DNA of 10,358 nt, from assembly GCA_003573635.1 (NCBI GenBank), contig QUTJ01031203.1:1-10358 (forward strand). The letters run 5' to 3'. Origin of the DNA: Goniomonas avonlea (Eukaryota; Cryptophyceae; Goniomonadida; Goniomonadaceae). A program made the position numbers and the translations under genes. This document shows positions 1 to 10,120 of the stretch, piece by piece. Numbering within the stretch: position 1 is the stretch's first letter; each line of letters opens with the position of its first letter. A model generated the notes under the pieces. The model was given only the letters and a program-made list of their open reading frames with translations. It was not told the DNA's origin and searched no databases.

Positions 1-798
1 CAGCTCGTAGAACACACATCAGACACCCACATCAACATCGCCCAGAGATATCGTCCCTCGAAACAGCACGGACCCTCTCCCCCACTCCCTCCCCCCCCCC
101 TTCCCTGCACCCCACGGCCTCCTCTCTCTCATCCTCTGCTTAAAACCTCAAGAACCGAATTACCTCGATCTCGTGTGGCTTGAGGGACGACTGGCGGGAG
201 CCTGAGTGGGAGGCGAGACCAAGAATGGTCGACTGTCGGGATTGCATTTTCGGCGAGGGCTTGTGGGTGCCGTTGTGAGGAAGCTGCGTGCCAGGCGGAG
301 GCGGGGGGGGCTGGGTGCCGTGTGCTCGGTGGTAGTGGGCAATTGCATCCTGGGGTCAACGATGTCAGAGACTGTACATCTGGGAACATAAGCGTTAAAA
401 TGCAGGTCTCTCTCTCTCTGTGTGTGTGTCTGCATGTCTGTCCTGGCCCTGGCCCTGGCCCGGGTCCTGTCTCTGTCTCAGTCTCAGTCTCAGTCTCTGT
501 CTCCCCTCCTGGGCTCATGTCAGAGTAAAGCACGGTTGCGGGGTGAGGGCGAGGGGAGAGAGAGGGTGTGGGACTGGGAGAGCGGGGAGCAGAGACAGCT
601 CTGGCTCTGGCTCTGTCTCCCGAGGATGCCGGTAGATGCTGTATATCTGAAAACAACAGGCGTTGCAGCGTTCAAAGCATGTTGGACAGACACAGGTCTG
701 ATCAGATGGGCTGATGTGACAAAGGGGAGTGGGTGCGGGGCAGGCACAGTGAGCCTGGTTGCGCAGTGAGGGCGAGGGAAGAGAGAGAGGGTGAGGGA
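1..798. repeat. Gene-free low-complexity DNA with hexanucleotide microsatellites
   Basis: No reading frame here has a recognisable domain. The stretch holds a C-rich tract (about 77-113), CT/TG runs (410-430), a TGGCCC-type hexamer array (about 441-465), a TCTCAG-type hexamer array (about 470-505) and a short CTGGCT array (about 598-618). A purine-rich block of 33 nt at 543-575, starting GTGAGGGCGAGG and ending GGGACT, recurs in slightly longer form at 766-800, directly at the left edge of the MITE. The long open frames on both strands are produced by repeats with periods divisible by three (for example Glu-Thr and Gly-Pro runs), so I do not call them genes. A promoter or the 3' end of an outside gene could lie here unseen. 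Confidence 0.7.
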
Positions 799-1062
799 CT
801 AGTGCCTCCTAGTCGAGTACGATATCGTACCAGTACGATGTTTTTTTTCGGCGGATAATTTCCGATGACAGAATTGTCTGATCTGATTGCCAGTTCGGGA
901 GGAATTCGGACCCTTTGTGGTCTCGCTCTGTTTTCAATCCTGGACCAATCCGCCGAAAGAAACACTATCTATGCCCATGTGAAAAATGAACCATCGTACT
1001 GAAAATGTCGTACCAGTACGACATAATCGTACTGGTACGACGTTTTGACTAGGAGGCACTAG
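799..1062. mobile_element. MITE-like non-autonomous element with 16-bp terminal inverted repeats
   Basis: The left end CTAGTGCCTCCTAGTC (799-814) is matched perfectly, in inverse orientation, by GACTAGGAGGCACTAG (1047-1062). The inverted repeat continues imperfectly inward through copies of the near-palindrome TCGTACCAGTACGA (825-838; 1008-1021; inverse 1027-1040). A second internal inverted pair is TTCGGCGGAT (847-856) and ATCCGCCGAA (948-957). A perfect 14-bp palindrome lies at 817-830. The termini allow a TA duplication (800-801 and 1060-1061) or a CTAG duplication, which cannot be told apart because the end is itself palindromic. There is no coding capacity, so a related transposase would have to act in trans. 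TA would suit Tc1/mariner-like elements; this assignment is inference. Confidence 0.75.
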
Positions 1063-1086
1063 GAGCGGCGCGTTCGGCACCGCAGT

Positions 1087-1290
1087 GTAACTCCCACAAT
1101 CACACCGCAGACTCCCACAATCTCAAGATCGTATCTCATGTAACTCCCACAATCACCAGGAATCTCCGTAACTCCGCGAATCACACATCTCACCAGGGTA
1201 ACTCCCACAATCACACCGCCAAAATAACTCCCACAATCTCACTAGGGAAGCTCACCAGAGAGCCACACAACATCCACAATCACACCGCAC
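1087..1290. repeat. Degenerate minisatellite with core GTAACTCCCACAATCACACC
   Basis: About seven imperfect units begin near 1087, 1110, 1140, 1168, 1198, 1224 and 1271. Each has the core ACTCCCACAATC or a close variant, with irregular spacers. The array overlaps the 3' end of the IQ-motif gene's longest possible reading frame, so it is either 3' untranslated sequence of that gene or intergenic. Unit spacing varies from about 23 to 47 nt and the cores differ, which suggests an old array rather than a recently expanded one. Confidence 0.8.
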
Positions 1291-2711
1291 CCCTGAACAT
1301 GCGACCAGGCACAGTGCAACCAGTGTGCTGTCCCTGCCCCGCACACCCCCGTTCCCCTCTGCCCCCCCCCTCTCTCGCACAGGGGGCGACAGGAGAGGAA
1401 AGGGCGAGGGAGAATGACAGGGAGAAGGGAGAAAAGAGAGAGGGGGAGGACCACGCAAACGCGTTCGCATCGCAGCCGAGCGAAAGCAGCGAATACGCTC
1501 ACCAGCACGTGTTTGCGTCGAGCGCGAGCAGGCATTTTCAATAGACGACGCGCAGCCGCCTGGATTCTAGCAGCCGCCTTGGATTCCCATATCCACACAT
1601 TGTGGAGTAACCGTCTTCGGACATAAGCCTGGATGACTGCGCACCGTCGATGGCACTGATACAATCGCATCTGGCCCAGGGCCGCATATTGACTTGCAAG
1701 AGCGTGCACTCTCTCCGCCCGGAGTACTTTTAACACACGACGGATGTGGCACTGCAGCACCTGATGCCAGGTCAAGATCGCGGGTTTGTTTTGGATGGCA
1801 TACCTGGACGTGGTTGCGGCGGCAGATATGTTGAAAATGTGCAAAACGCCGGCGTACACATGCCTGGAACACTGAAGCTGCTTGGTTGACCACAAACGAC
1901 AGAGGTATTTTGAACTGCGGTCGATGAGTCACTGGCAAGCCAGACATTCGGAGACCACCGCGACGAACCTGGACTTTGTTGAAGAATCCAGGGCTATCTG
2001 TATGGGGAGTCGAGTGCGCAGGTACCTGCAACGAGATTCAGTGATGAATGTCAAGCAACTCCTGAAACGACGCACCGAAGCCTCGACACCGAGGGCCTTC
2101 ATTTTCTCGATCACTTCTTTCACACGCTGGTCGACTTTTTCTTGGGTCAGGCCCTCGACCAGAACCTCACAGAACCGAGGAACGGCCTCACTCAGTGTCA
2201 GATAACTCTTGTTCTTGTCTCGAAACCCAAACTTTCTTGCAAAACGCTCTTCCCGTTCGCGAAATGTTCTCTGTCGTCTAATCTGAATAACTGTCTTCTG
2301 AGAATGACTGAGGGCTTCGTAAGCCGCGTACTCCTGCTTGACCAAATCTGCAAATTTGGTAGTCTCAGTTGTTGTATCCACTTCGGGCTCTTTGAAACAG
2401 TTGGCGATTGCTTTCGCCCCGGTCTGTCTCAACGCAGCCCATCGAGCCTTGGCAGTCACCTTCGCCCTGGCCTGAATGAGCATTTGCGCTGGACTGAGCA
2501 TGGCCTGCTCAGATTCAGGAAGTTCATGCAACCGAGAAGTTCGACGGCTCGCAAGTCGGTTCAGGACAGAAGCTGCGTTCTCCCTGTCTCCCATCGCCAG
2601 CCCGACCGACCTGCTGCCAACCGCCTGTCGTTCCAACAGAACCTGGTGTGGCGCTTCAGAATTGCCGTCGCCTTTCCCAGGCTTTTTTGTAGTCTTTTCT
2701 CCTTTTTCCAT
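1242..2711 (-). CDS. Multi-IQ-motif protein, probable calmodulin-binding, 3 or more exons
   Basis: Start ATG is 2711-2709. Exon 1 is 2711-2076 (212 codons). A 50-nt intron (2075-2026, GTGCGT...GCAG) leads to exon 2, 2025-1804. A 43-nt intron (1803-1761, CAG|GTATGC...TCAG) leads to exon 3 from 1760. Splicing removes the frame breaks and the apparent in-frame TGA at 1929-1931. IQ-type motifs (IQxxxRxxxx) are seen at about residues 264-273 (VFQACVRRRF), 287-296 (VLQCHIRRVL), 328-337 (VIQAYVRRRL) and 351-360 (RIQAAARRLL). Neighbouring motifs are 23-24 residues apart in two cases, as in calmodulin-binding IQ arrays of myosin-neck and ASPM-like proteins. The N-terminal ~210 residues are Lys/Arg/Glu-rich, helical in look, with no recognised domain. 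The C-terminus is uncertain: the frame stays open to TAA or TGA at 1242, but a strong donor CTG|GTGAGC at 1502 suggests a third intron, and everything beyond is pyrimidine-derived. Intron 1's acceptor could also be the CCAG near 1969. Confidence 0.78.
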
Positions 2712-2878
2712 TTCGGTATTGAATACAAAGATTCATAAGAGGATAACAAGTATTTGCCAGTTGACGGCACATCAACCCGAGTTGAAAAGACGTGACTTCG
2801 AGTCTTCGACTTCCAAGACAATCCAAGCACAAAACCCAAAGGTTGAGAGCCGTGTTGCTTGTACCTCAGCTCATAACA
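2712..2878. promoter_or_regulatory. Divergent promoter region between IQ gene and RING gene
   Basis: Only 167 bp separate the ATG of the minus-strand IQ gene from the ATG of the plus-strand RING gene, so both promoters and 5' untranslated regions must fit here, or overlap neighbouring coding sequence. I see no TATA box or obvious repeated site. Assignment rests on gene orientation alone. Confidence 0.6.
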
Positions 2879-3479
2879 ATGCAACGCCAACTCTCTACAG
2901 CCACAGCTGGGAGCGCGTCGCGAACGGGTGTGTTTGTCGGTTTCCTCTTGCTCGTTGTTTTTGACGAATGATCCACAGCTTCTGCTGCCCCCATAGTCGT
3001 GCTTGACGACTCTGACGAAGATGTGCGAGTTGTTGCTAGTCCTCCTGGTAACAAGCGACCCCGAACGGTTTCGAGTGGCAGTCGGGTCAATGTTATCGAC
3101 TTGACGCATGACCTCCCGACTCCGAACAAACAGCCCAGACTGGCGAGTCCTCAGAGAAAGACGACACCGGGCGTCACCCGGGAGCAATCGCTCCATTTGG
3201 AGTGCCCAATGTCAGTTTCAGGTGACCCTGTGGTGCATATTGTTGAGCATTGTTGCAGATGTCTTGAGGCTCTCACTTCTCGCTCGAAAGTGGCATCGAC
3301 GAACTGCGGACACATATTTTGTTATGGTGCGTTCGAATGAGTAAGGTGTTTCGTTTCTCACCTGTTCTTTAGAGTGTATATTGGAGCAAATTTCGACAAA
3401 TAAGAAATGCCCGACGTGCAGGAAAAAACTCACAACTAAGGCTGTCCATCAGATATTCCTCGGAGCGCTCCCACCATGA
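2879..3479 (+). CDS. RNF4/Slx8-like SUMO-targeted ubiquitin E3 ligase (RING), 3 exons
   Basis: The exons are 2879-2927, 2979-3326 and 3373-3479, joined across a 51-nt intron (GTGTGT...CACAG) and a 46-nt intron (GTGCGT...TTTAG). The product is 167 residues. A C3HC4 RING finger is complete only after splicing: C108, C111, C126, H128, C131, C134, C145, C148. Flanking motifs STNCGHIFC and CPTCRKK closely match the RNF4 family, as does a short basic tail after the last cysteine pair. Two SUMO-interacting motifs lie N-terminal: IVVL at 22-25 followed by DDSDED, and VIDL at 55-58 in the setting VNVIDLT. SIMs upstream of a C-terminal RING define SUMO-targeted ubiquitin ligases, nuclear enzymes that ubiquitinate SUMO-conjugated proteins in DNA repair and protein quality control. 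The start is the only ATG that joins in frame with a good donor; exon 2 alone has an upstream TGA (2969-2971) and no ATG. The protein is shorter than human RNF4 (190 residues) but similar in plan. Confidence 0.92.
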
Positions 3480-3852
3480 TTTATCTATCAGCCCTGGATC
3501 GCTTTGGTATATATTCTAATTTATTTGCGCGATGACAATGATCTTGCAAGGGCATTGCTGCTCGCCACATGATAACTGCACTCTTGGAGGCAGAGGGAGA
3601 CTCGCTAATGGAGCCTCCATTATAATTCCTGCATGGCCAATTCTGACCCTGCAAAACAAGCGCATGGCCGAGGTGAGCAGTGGCTGTGACAATTCATCAA
3701 TGGGGGGGGGGGGGTCAAGATGTGCTGACCAACTCAACGAAAACCTCACAGATTTGCTCAGTCTGACCAAGGGGGTTGGATCCTCGTGACTCGTGCAGAG
3801 GCCCTGCCTGTTGCGTCTGTGCATAACAAACCGTGAAGCGACTGTATTGTGC
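3480..3852. other. Convergent 3' intergenic region with G13 run
   Basis: This interval lies between the stop codons of the RING gene (plus) and the urea transporter (minus). It should hold both 3' untranslated regions. It is AT-richer at 3505-3530 and contains a run of 13 G at 3702-3714, a candidate for strand slippage or sequencing error. An open frame at 3532-3789 (plus) has no recognisable domain and crosses the G run, so I do not call it. Confidence 0.6.
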
Positions 3853-3858
3853 TTTATT
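3853..3858 (-). terminator. AATAAA poly(A) signal overlapping the urea transporter stop codon
   Basis: On the minus strand the stop codon TAA (3859-3857) is embedded in the sequence TAATAAA, so a canonical AATAAA begins within the stop codon. If it is used, the 3' untranslated region would be very short, roughly 10-30 nt. Use of AATAAA in this organism is inferred. Confidence 0.55.
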
Positions 3859-5021
3859 ACAGCTCACCGTTGAGAAGGGACTGTTCCATTTCACCCGTGC
3901 AATCGTCAGACGCCAGGCGCCAATGAGGAGAGCTGCTGTGTGCTGCCAAGATGACGAGTGTCACGAGGCAAAACGGGATGGTTAACGTTGGGAGGCCCCA
4001 CACCCCCAACATCGCGGCCACTGTTCCTTGTGCTACTGCAGTCACAACCGCAGCAAAGACTCCGAGAGCCACTCCGGCAGGTCGCGGGCTGATGAACACC
4101 GCAGCCAGTGCGGCGCTTGTGAGCAAGGCATTATTGCCCCACAGACCAGCGACAATCTGAGCGCCGTCGACACCAACACCGAGAGCAACGGCAGAACCGA
4201 TGGCAGAGCCCGCCACGGCAGACAGCGCAGTGAACGGAGAGGCAACAGCCATGCCGACAGCAATAAGCACCCCAGATGTTATGTCATCAACCAAATAGAC
4301 CTGGCTGATCCCTGTGGCAACGGCTCGTGCATACAGGGCGCCTGGAGCAGATCCGCAGGCTGACTCGACACCAACACGCAGACATGCGGTGACAGCACCG
4401 TTTGGTACCGGAAGGTGTGGGGTGAGCGTTGCAGCAGTGTGTACGTACTTGTACTGCAAGCACCCCCCAAGGAGAAAAAGGGTAGTGATATTGAACGGCA
4501 GAGTCAACCCCGGGGTGCCGCTTTCGCGCAGGCCTCGGGTGATCGCTGCGGTAAGGACCAGTGACAGAGGGGCTGCAAGAGTTGTAGCAATGAGAGGGAC
4601 AACAACTGACAGGCCGTCCACGGAAGAAGACAAGAACGTTCCTATGGCTTGCCCTGCCAGAGTAGCATTGAAACCCCACAACCCGTGCCGGAGAGAGTGC
4701 AAGTCCATGGAAAGAAACCATGCGATCATGGTTGCCTCCGTAGTACATAGCAACGCCATAAGAGCAGGAAACCAGCCGCCGACAGTAAGACCGACGAATA
4801 TGAGAACGCCAGCGAGTGGGCTGTCACAAAACACAACCTAAGGTGAAACGTCGTCATGATCAGCGAGCCAGTGCCGCACAAAAGAAATCGCAGTACTAGT
4901 GCCACACCTGCCCAATTCCTCTGAGAGTGGCGTCCAAGAGTGTGGACCAGGTGTATCTGCCGGCCTTGGCAAACAGGCACGGGTCTAAGAGCGAGATTTT
5001 CTGGAGCAAGCTGCACTCCAT
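3857..5021 (-). CDS. Urea transporter, UT/SLC14 family, 2 exons
   Basis: Exon 1 is 5021-4908 (38 codons). A 70-nt intron (4907-4838, CAG|GTGTGG...CTTAG) leads to exon 2, 4837-3857. The product is 364 residues, near the usual ~380-390 of UT-B. It is a multi-pass membrane channel for passive urea transport. The family's internal duplication is clear: LRGIGQV (about 33-39, created by the splice) against GISQV (214-218); GLWGFNATLAG (90-100) against GLWGNNALLTS (269-279); TPGLTLPF (146-153) against LPTLTIPF (320-327), the last matching the family signature LPxxTxPF. Many hydrophobic segments fill the rest and there is no long extra domain. ATG 5021 is the first ATG in the exon-1 frame that gives a typical short N-terminus; the frame is open further upstream without another ATG. 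The gene is head-to-head with alanine aminotransferase, 297 bp between ATGs, which suggests joint nitrogen control (inference). Confidence 0.95.
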
Positions 5022-5318
5022 AGTGGAACGCTGGCCTGGCCGGGGCTTGGGAGGGTGTTGATGTGGACCACAAACCACGAAAATCCACGACGAAAATCTC
5101 CTTGGTGGAACTTGCTCAGAACTAGAAAATCAAGGGGCAGAACATTTGGAAACGAGCTGAATACTTGTAATGACACGTGAAATGTTTTTTGTACTCCAAA
5201 AAATGTACAAGCGACTGTCAAGAGTTGCTTGTGAAGTTGCTGCGGAAAAGCTGCGGAAAAACCCAGCTCCATCGCGGTGCGATAGCGGCCAGGCTCCGTG
5301 GTGACGTAACAAGTCAAA
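5022..5318. promoter_or_regulatory. Divergent promoter region, urea transporter / alanine aminotransferase
   Basis: This 297-bp interval must carry the promoters of both divergent genes. A perfect tandem 11-mer, GCTGCGGAAAA twice, lies at 5239-5260, about 60-80 bp before the aminotransferase ATG, and could be a paired factor-binding site. No TATA box is obvious. The open frames across this interval on the minus strand extend from urea-transporter exon 1 and are probably 5' untranslated. Confidence 0.55.
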
Positions 5319-7847
<2,529 letters not shown>

Positions 7848-8097
7848 AGCTCTCGATTGACTTGGTTCGAGAGGGCAGTGGCCTAGGGACAGAGTGAGAG
7901 AGAATGGGGAGGCGAAAGCACTGGATTATCCGCCACTATCTGCTTGGCGGATACTGACGAGTAATGGGGATAATGGGCCGGTTAATGAGCGGATAATAAT
8001 CCGCTCTCGTGCCTCTCTGGTAAATCAAATCAATCAGTGCTGGAGTTAGTGTCTTGTCATTCACCAGCAAGCGAGGAAAGAATGGTGGAGAAAGTAT
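7848..8097. other. ALT 3' flank with two short hairpins
   Basis: After the ALT stop come two perfect 8-bp stems: TATCCGCC (7927-7934) with GGCGGATA (7946-7953), loop 11 nt; and GAGCGGAT (7987-7994) with ATCCGCTC (7999-8006), loop 4 nt. A related GGATAAT lies between them at about 7969-7975. They could be 3' untranslated structures or the remains of a repeat. No AATAAA is seen on the plus strand. The right edge holds the poly(A) signal of the convergent minus-strand gene. Confidence 0.6.
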
Positions 8098-8102
8098 TTA
8101 TT
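8097..8102 (-). terminator. AATAAA poly(A) signal overlapping the stop of the minus-strand gene
   Basis: The minus strand reads GAATAAATA, with the stop TAA (8100-8098) inside AATAAA, exactly the arrangement seen at the urea transporter stop. This supports the frame chosen for the second exon of the adjacent hypothetical gene. Confidence 0.55.
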
Positions 8103-8947
8103 CACTTTCATTGCGCCACGTCTTTGACGGTTTGGTCTCATCCGAGGTAGGAAGGGAATTGGCGTCTGGGGCTTGAATCCACGCCGTTGTCGCTGATGAT
8201 GATTCCCCGGTCCGAAGGAGTGATCGGAATTGAAGTCCGGGGTTGAAGTGTTGTGCTGTCGCTGGCGATGATTCTCCGGTCCGAAGGAGTGGTCGGAATG
8301 GAAGCGATGCGGTCACAAGTCGCGAGAAAATTCTCGAAGCGCAAGTATGCCGCTCACTGGTTCTGAGTTTGGTTCGCGTTGGCGTGAAGTCTCGTCAACG
8401 ATCACGGCATCCACCAGGGAGTTTCGTCCGCGAAAGCCGCCGCTGCTGCGTTGGTCTGGTCTGCTGCGGCGTCGGAGGAGCAAAAACGGCAAGGCTGGCA
8501 TCGCCCCTCAAGGAGCTGACGTAGTCCCGGGGTGGTGATCTGCCCTTCAGCAAGCTTGCAAAAAGCACAAGCGTCGCCCTGGGACGCGGAGGATGGCACA
8601 GGCGCAGGACCCAGTTCCAAATCCAGGGCGGGCCATTTGGGGGCAGAGGCCTCGTTGCACACGGACGGTTCCAAACTCAGCCAGGTATCGTCGCTGCCCC
8701 AGGTGTCGGTGCTGCGGTCGTCATCGTCGCCGAATCCTAGTGCCTTGCAACTAATGACAGGTTGCGCCTTGCAACTGGCGACAACGGAAGGTTTCACGGT
8801 GTACTCGCCACCATAGGAGCTGTCAACTTGGTCCCAACAGAAAGGTTGCGAAGATCCAAGTGCGTGGCCATGAATCTGCGTCTCATGGAGCACTGACATC
8901 GAAGGAAGGGAGACGAGGAGGGGAGAGTACGGCGGCCCGGGTTGCAT
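8098..8947 (-). CDS. Probable two-exon gene, function unknown, Cys-pair motifs and 23-residue repeat
   Basis: I do not recognise this gene. A long minus-strand frame with ATG 8947-8945 continues to 8402. Removing a 43-nt intron (8405-8363, GCC|GTGATC...CTCAG) joins it to a second open frame ending at TAA 8100-8098, giving 268 residues. A 58-nt alternative (GTGGAT...AACCAG) reaches the same second frame. Visible features: paired cysteines CAFC (127-130) and CQPC (150-153, in EGRCQPCRFC), two SCKA boxes (58-61, 66-69), an acidic stretch DDDD (74-77) and, in exon 2, two copies of a 23-residue repeat containing LLRTGESS (about 201-223 and 224-246). The CxPCxF context loosely recalls half of a C3H-type zinc-binding segment seen in some protist proteins, but the second half is absent, so this is weak. 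The intron length and the AATAAA at the stop favour a real gene; the donor is not ideal. Confidence 0.5.
8188..8304. repeat. Two-copy 69-bp tandem repeat inside the hypothetical gene
   Basis: The 48-bp blocks 8188-8235 and 8257-8304 differ at only a few positions and are offset by 69 bp, which is 23 codons. The repeat keeps frame in the proposed second exon and encodes LLRTGESS-containing units, consistent with expansion under a coding constraint, although an untranslated origin is possible. Confidence 0.8.
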
Positions 8948-9270
8948 TGTTCGGTTTTTTTGTGGCTTCGGGCTGATGTGACGTTCAAAACCTGTTCCGA
9001 ACGACTTGACGTTTCGCACCGGGGGGTCGGCTCCGGGACTGCACCACTCCGCAATCCCGAGTACTAACTTTGGGCACTTTTGTATTCAAATCACAGTTGA
9101 CAAGGCGCTAGATAGGCGGGATGCACGTTGAACGGACAGGTCGTTGGTGCTCCCATCTCCGTGGACGACTTCGCGCAGCTCCGACACCTGGTTTCATCTC
9201 CGGTCCTTTTTTTGTCGGGGGTGAATGTGGGTCCACAAACAGAGTTGACCAGAAACCGACAACTGACTAC
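8948..9270. other. Upstream flank of the minus-strand hypothetical gene, no gene seen
   Basis: This stretch probably includes the promoter and 5' untranslated region of the minus-strand gene starting at 8947. It shows a T6 run (8955-8960) and short GC-rich blocks. Short open frames on both strands carry no recognisable motif. Confidence 0.4.
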
Positions 9271-9614
9271 AATTGTAGGTGATCGTCGAAGTTTATCGGT
9301 ACGTCGAAGTTGATCGGTACCTCGGAGATGATGACCGGCCGTTTCCAGGGACCAATCACGGTGGTGGTGATAGAGATGTCGGCGTTTGGTCCCCGAAACC
9401 GCATACAATTGTTTGTGATGAGACACGAGATAGAGTTTCCGGAGGGGGGGACGGGCGATAACACCGAATTGTAGGTGATCGTCGAAGTTGATCGGTCGTC
9501 GAAGTAGTTGTCGGAGATGATGACGGGAACCAATCACGGCGGGGGTGATAGAGACGTCGGCGTTTGGTCCCCGAAACCGCATACAATTGTCACGAGATAG
9601 AGTTTCCGGAGGGG
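9271..9614. repeat. Tandem duplication, about 196-bp period, two copies
   Basis: The sequence starting AATTGTAGGTGATCGTCGAAG at 9271 recurs at 9467. Both copies then run through GGAGATGATGAC, CCAATCACGG, GTCGGCGTTTGGTCCC, CATACAATTGT and AGTTTCCGGAGGGG, ending near 9447 and 9614. The second copy is shorter because of internal deletions. A sub-repeat around GTCGAAGTTGATCGGT occurs twice in copy 1. Open frames on the minus strand read Arg/His-rich repeats in several frames at once, as expected of non-coding tandem DNA. Confidence 0.85.
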
Positions 9615-9966
9615 AGGGGTGTTGTTGTCCACGGCATTTGAAGAGTTATCCCAGGAAAGCGTGCACATCGGAAGAGAGAGAGAGTTTTTAATCATCCTGG
9701 AAACCGCTGGGCGGCCAACAACACCTCCCCGGAGGGGATCCTCGTTGTGGCGGGCCGCTACCAACAGGCCACACGTTGCGCGCCCAACCTCCCGAGGCAA
9801 AAAAATGGTACACGTGACTGCGCACATTTGATACGGCTGAAAATTAACGAGTTCCGCGCAGGCTCGCGTGGTACTAGTTGTTTTGGAATATATCCATGTG
9901 GAATATGTCTTCTTGAGTGGTAGTTTTTTTTCTTCAATATCGATGCGCACATGAAAAAGGTTGGCA
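9615..9966. other. No supported gene
   Basis: I see a short GA run (9676-9685), a CACGTG at 9810-9815 and T-rich runs near 9925. Open frames here do not resemble any family I know and lack a convincing splice partner. Confidence 0.4.
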
Positions 9967-10120
9967 GCCGTGGTTTACTTTTCCAATAATCACACGGCTA
10001 TAGCTAACGACACTGTTATCCGTGGTCAAACGTCCTATATGTATACCACGGATTCCGACGTTTAATATCGTGGGCCCACGGTCGACGTCACACGTGGTCA
10101 GCCCTGGTCAGCCGTGGGCC
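9967..10120. promoter_or_regulatory. Cluster of palindromes and CCGTGG/CCACGG motifs
   Basis: Five CCGTGG or CCACGG hexamers lie at 9968, 10020, 10046, 10076 and 10112. Palindromes include CGTGGGCCCACG (10069-10080), GTCGAC (10081), GACGTC (10084) and CACGTG (10091). Inverted arms ATCCGTGGT (10018-10026) and ACCACGGAT (10045-10053) flank an 18-nt spacer, and TGGTCAGCC is repeated at 10095 and 10105. GACGTC and CACGTG are core sites for bZIP and bHLH/bZIP factors. A promoter for a gene beyond the right edge is the simplest reading; a decayed inverted-repeat element is an alternative. Confidence 0.45.

Noticed and set aside
129-656. A 175-residue minus-strand open frame with Glu-Thr and Gly-Pro runs
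   Set aside because: It is generated by hexanucleotide microsatellites; overlapping frames on both strands are equally open and no domain is present.
1087-1290. CRISPR-like array of short repeats with spacers
   Set aside because: The genome is eukaryotic, the repeats are degenerate and unit lengths are irregular.
1929-1931. In-frame TGA in the IQ gene as selenocysteine, stop or pseudogene mark
   Set aside because: Introns with good borders bypass this frame, and the middle exon's alternative frame carries an IQ motif.
2142-2738. A 198-residue plus-strand open frame
   Set aside because: It is antisense to IQ-gene exon 1 and shows no recognisable motif.
4042-4748. Open frames overlapping the urea transporter in other frames
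   Set aside because: They are shadows of the transporter, whose sequence matches the UT family throughout.
8532-8816. A 94-residue plus-strand open frame
   Set aside because: It is antisense to the hypothetical minus-strand gene, which has better support from its intron and poly(A) signal.
9091-9582. A 163-residue minus-strand open frame
   Set aside because: It spans the 196-bp tandem duplication and is open in more than one frame, as expected of repeat DNA.
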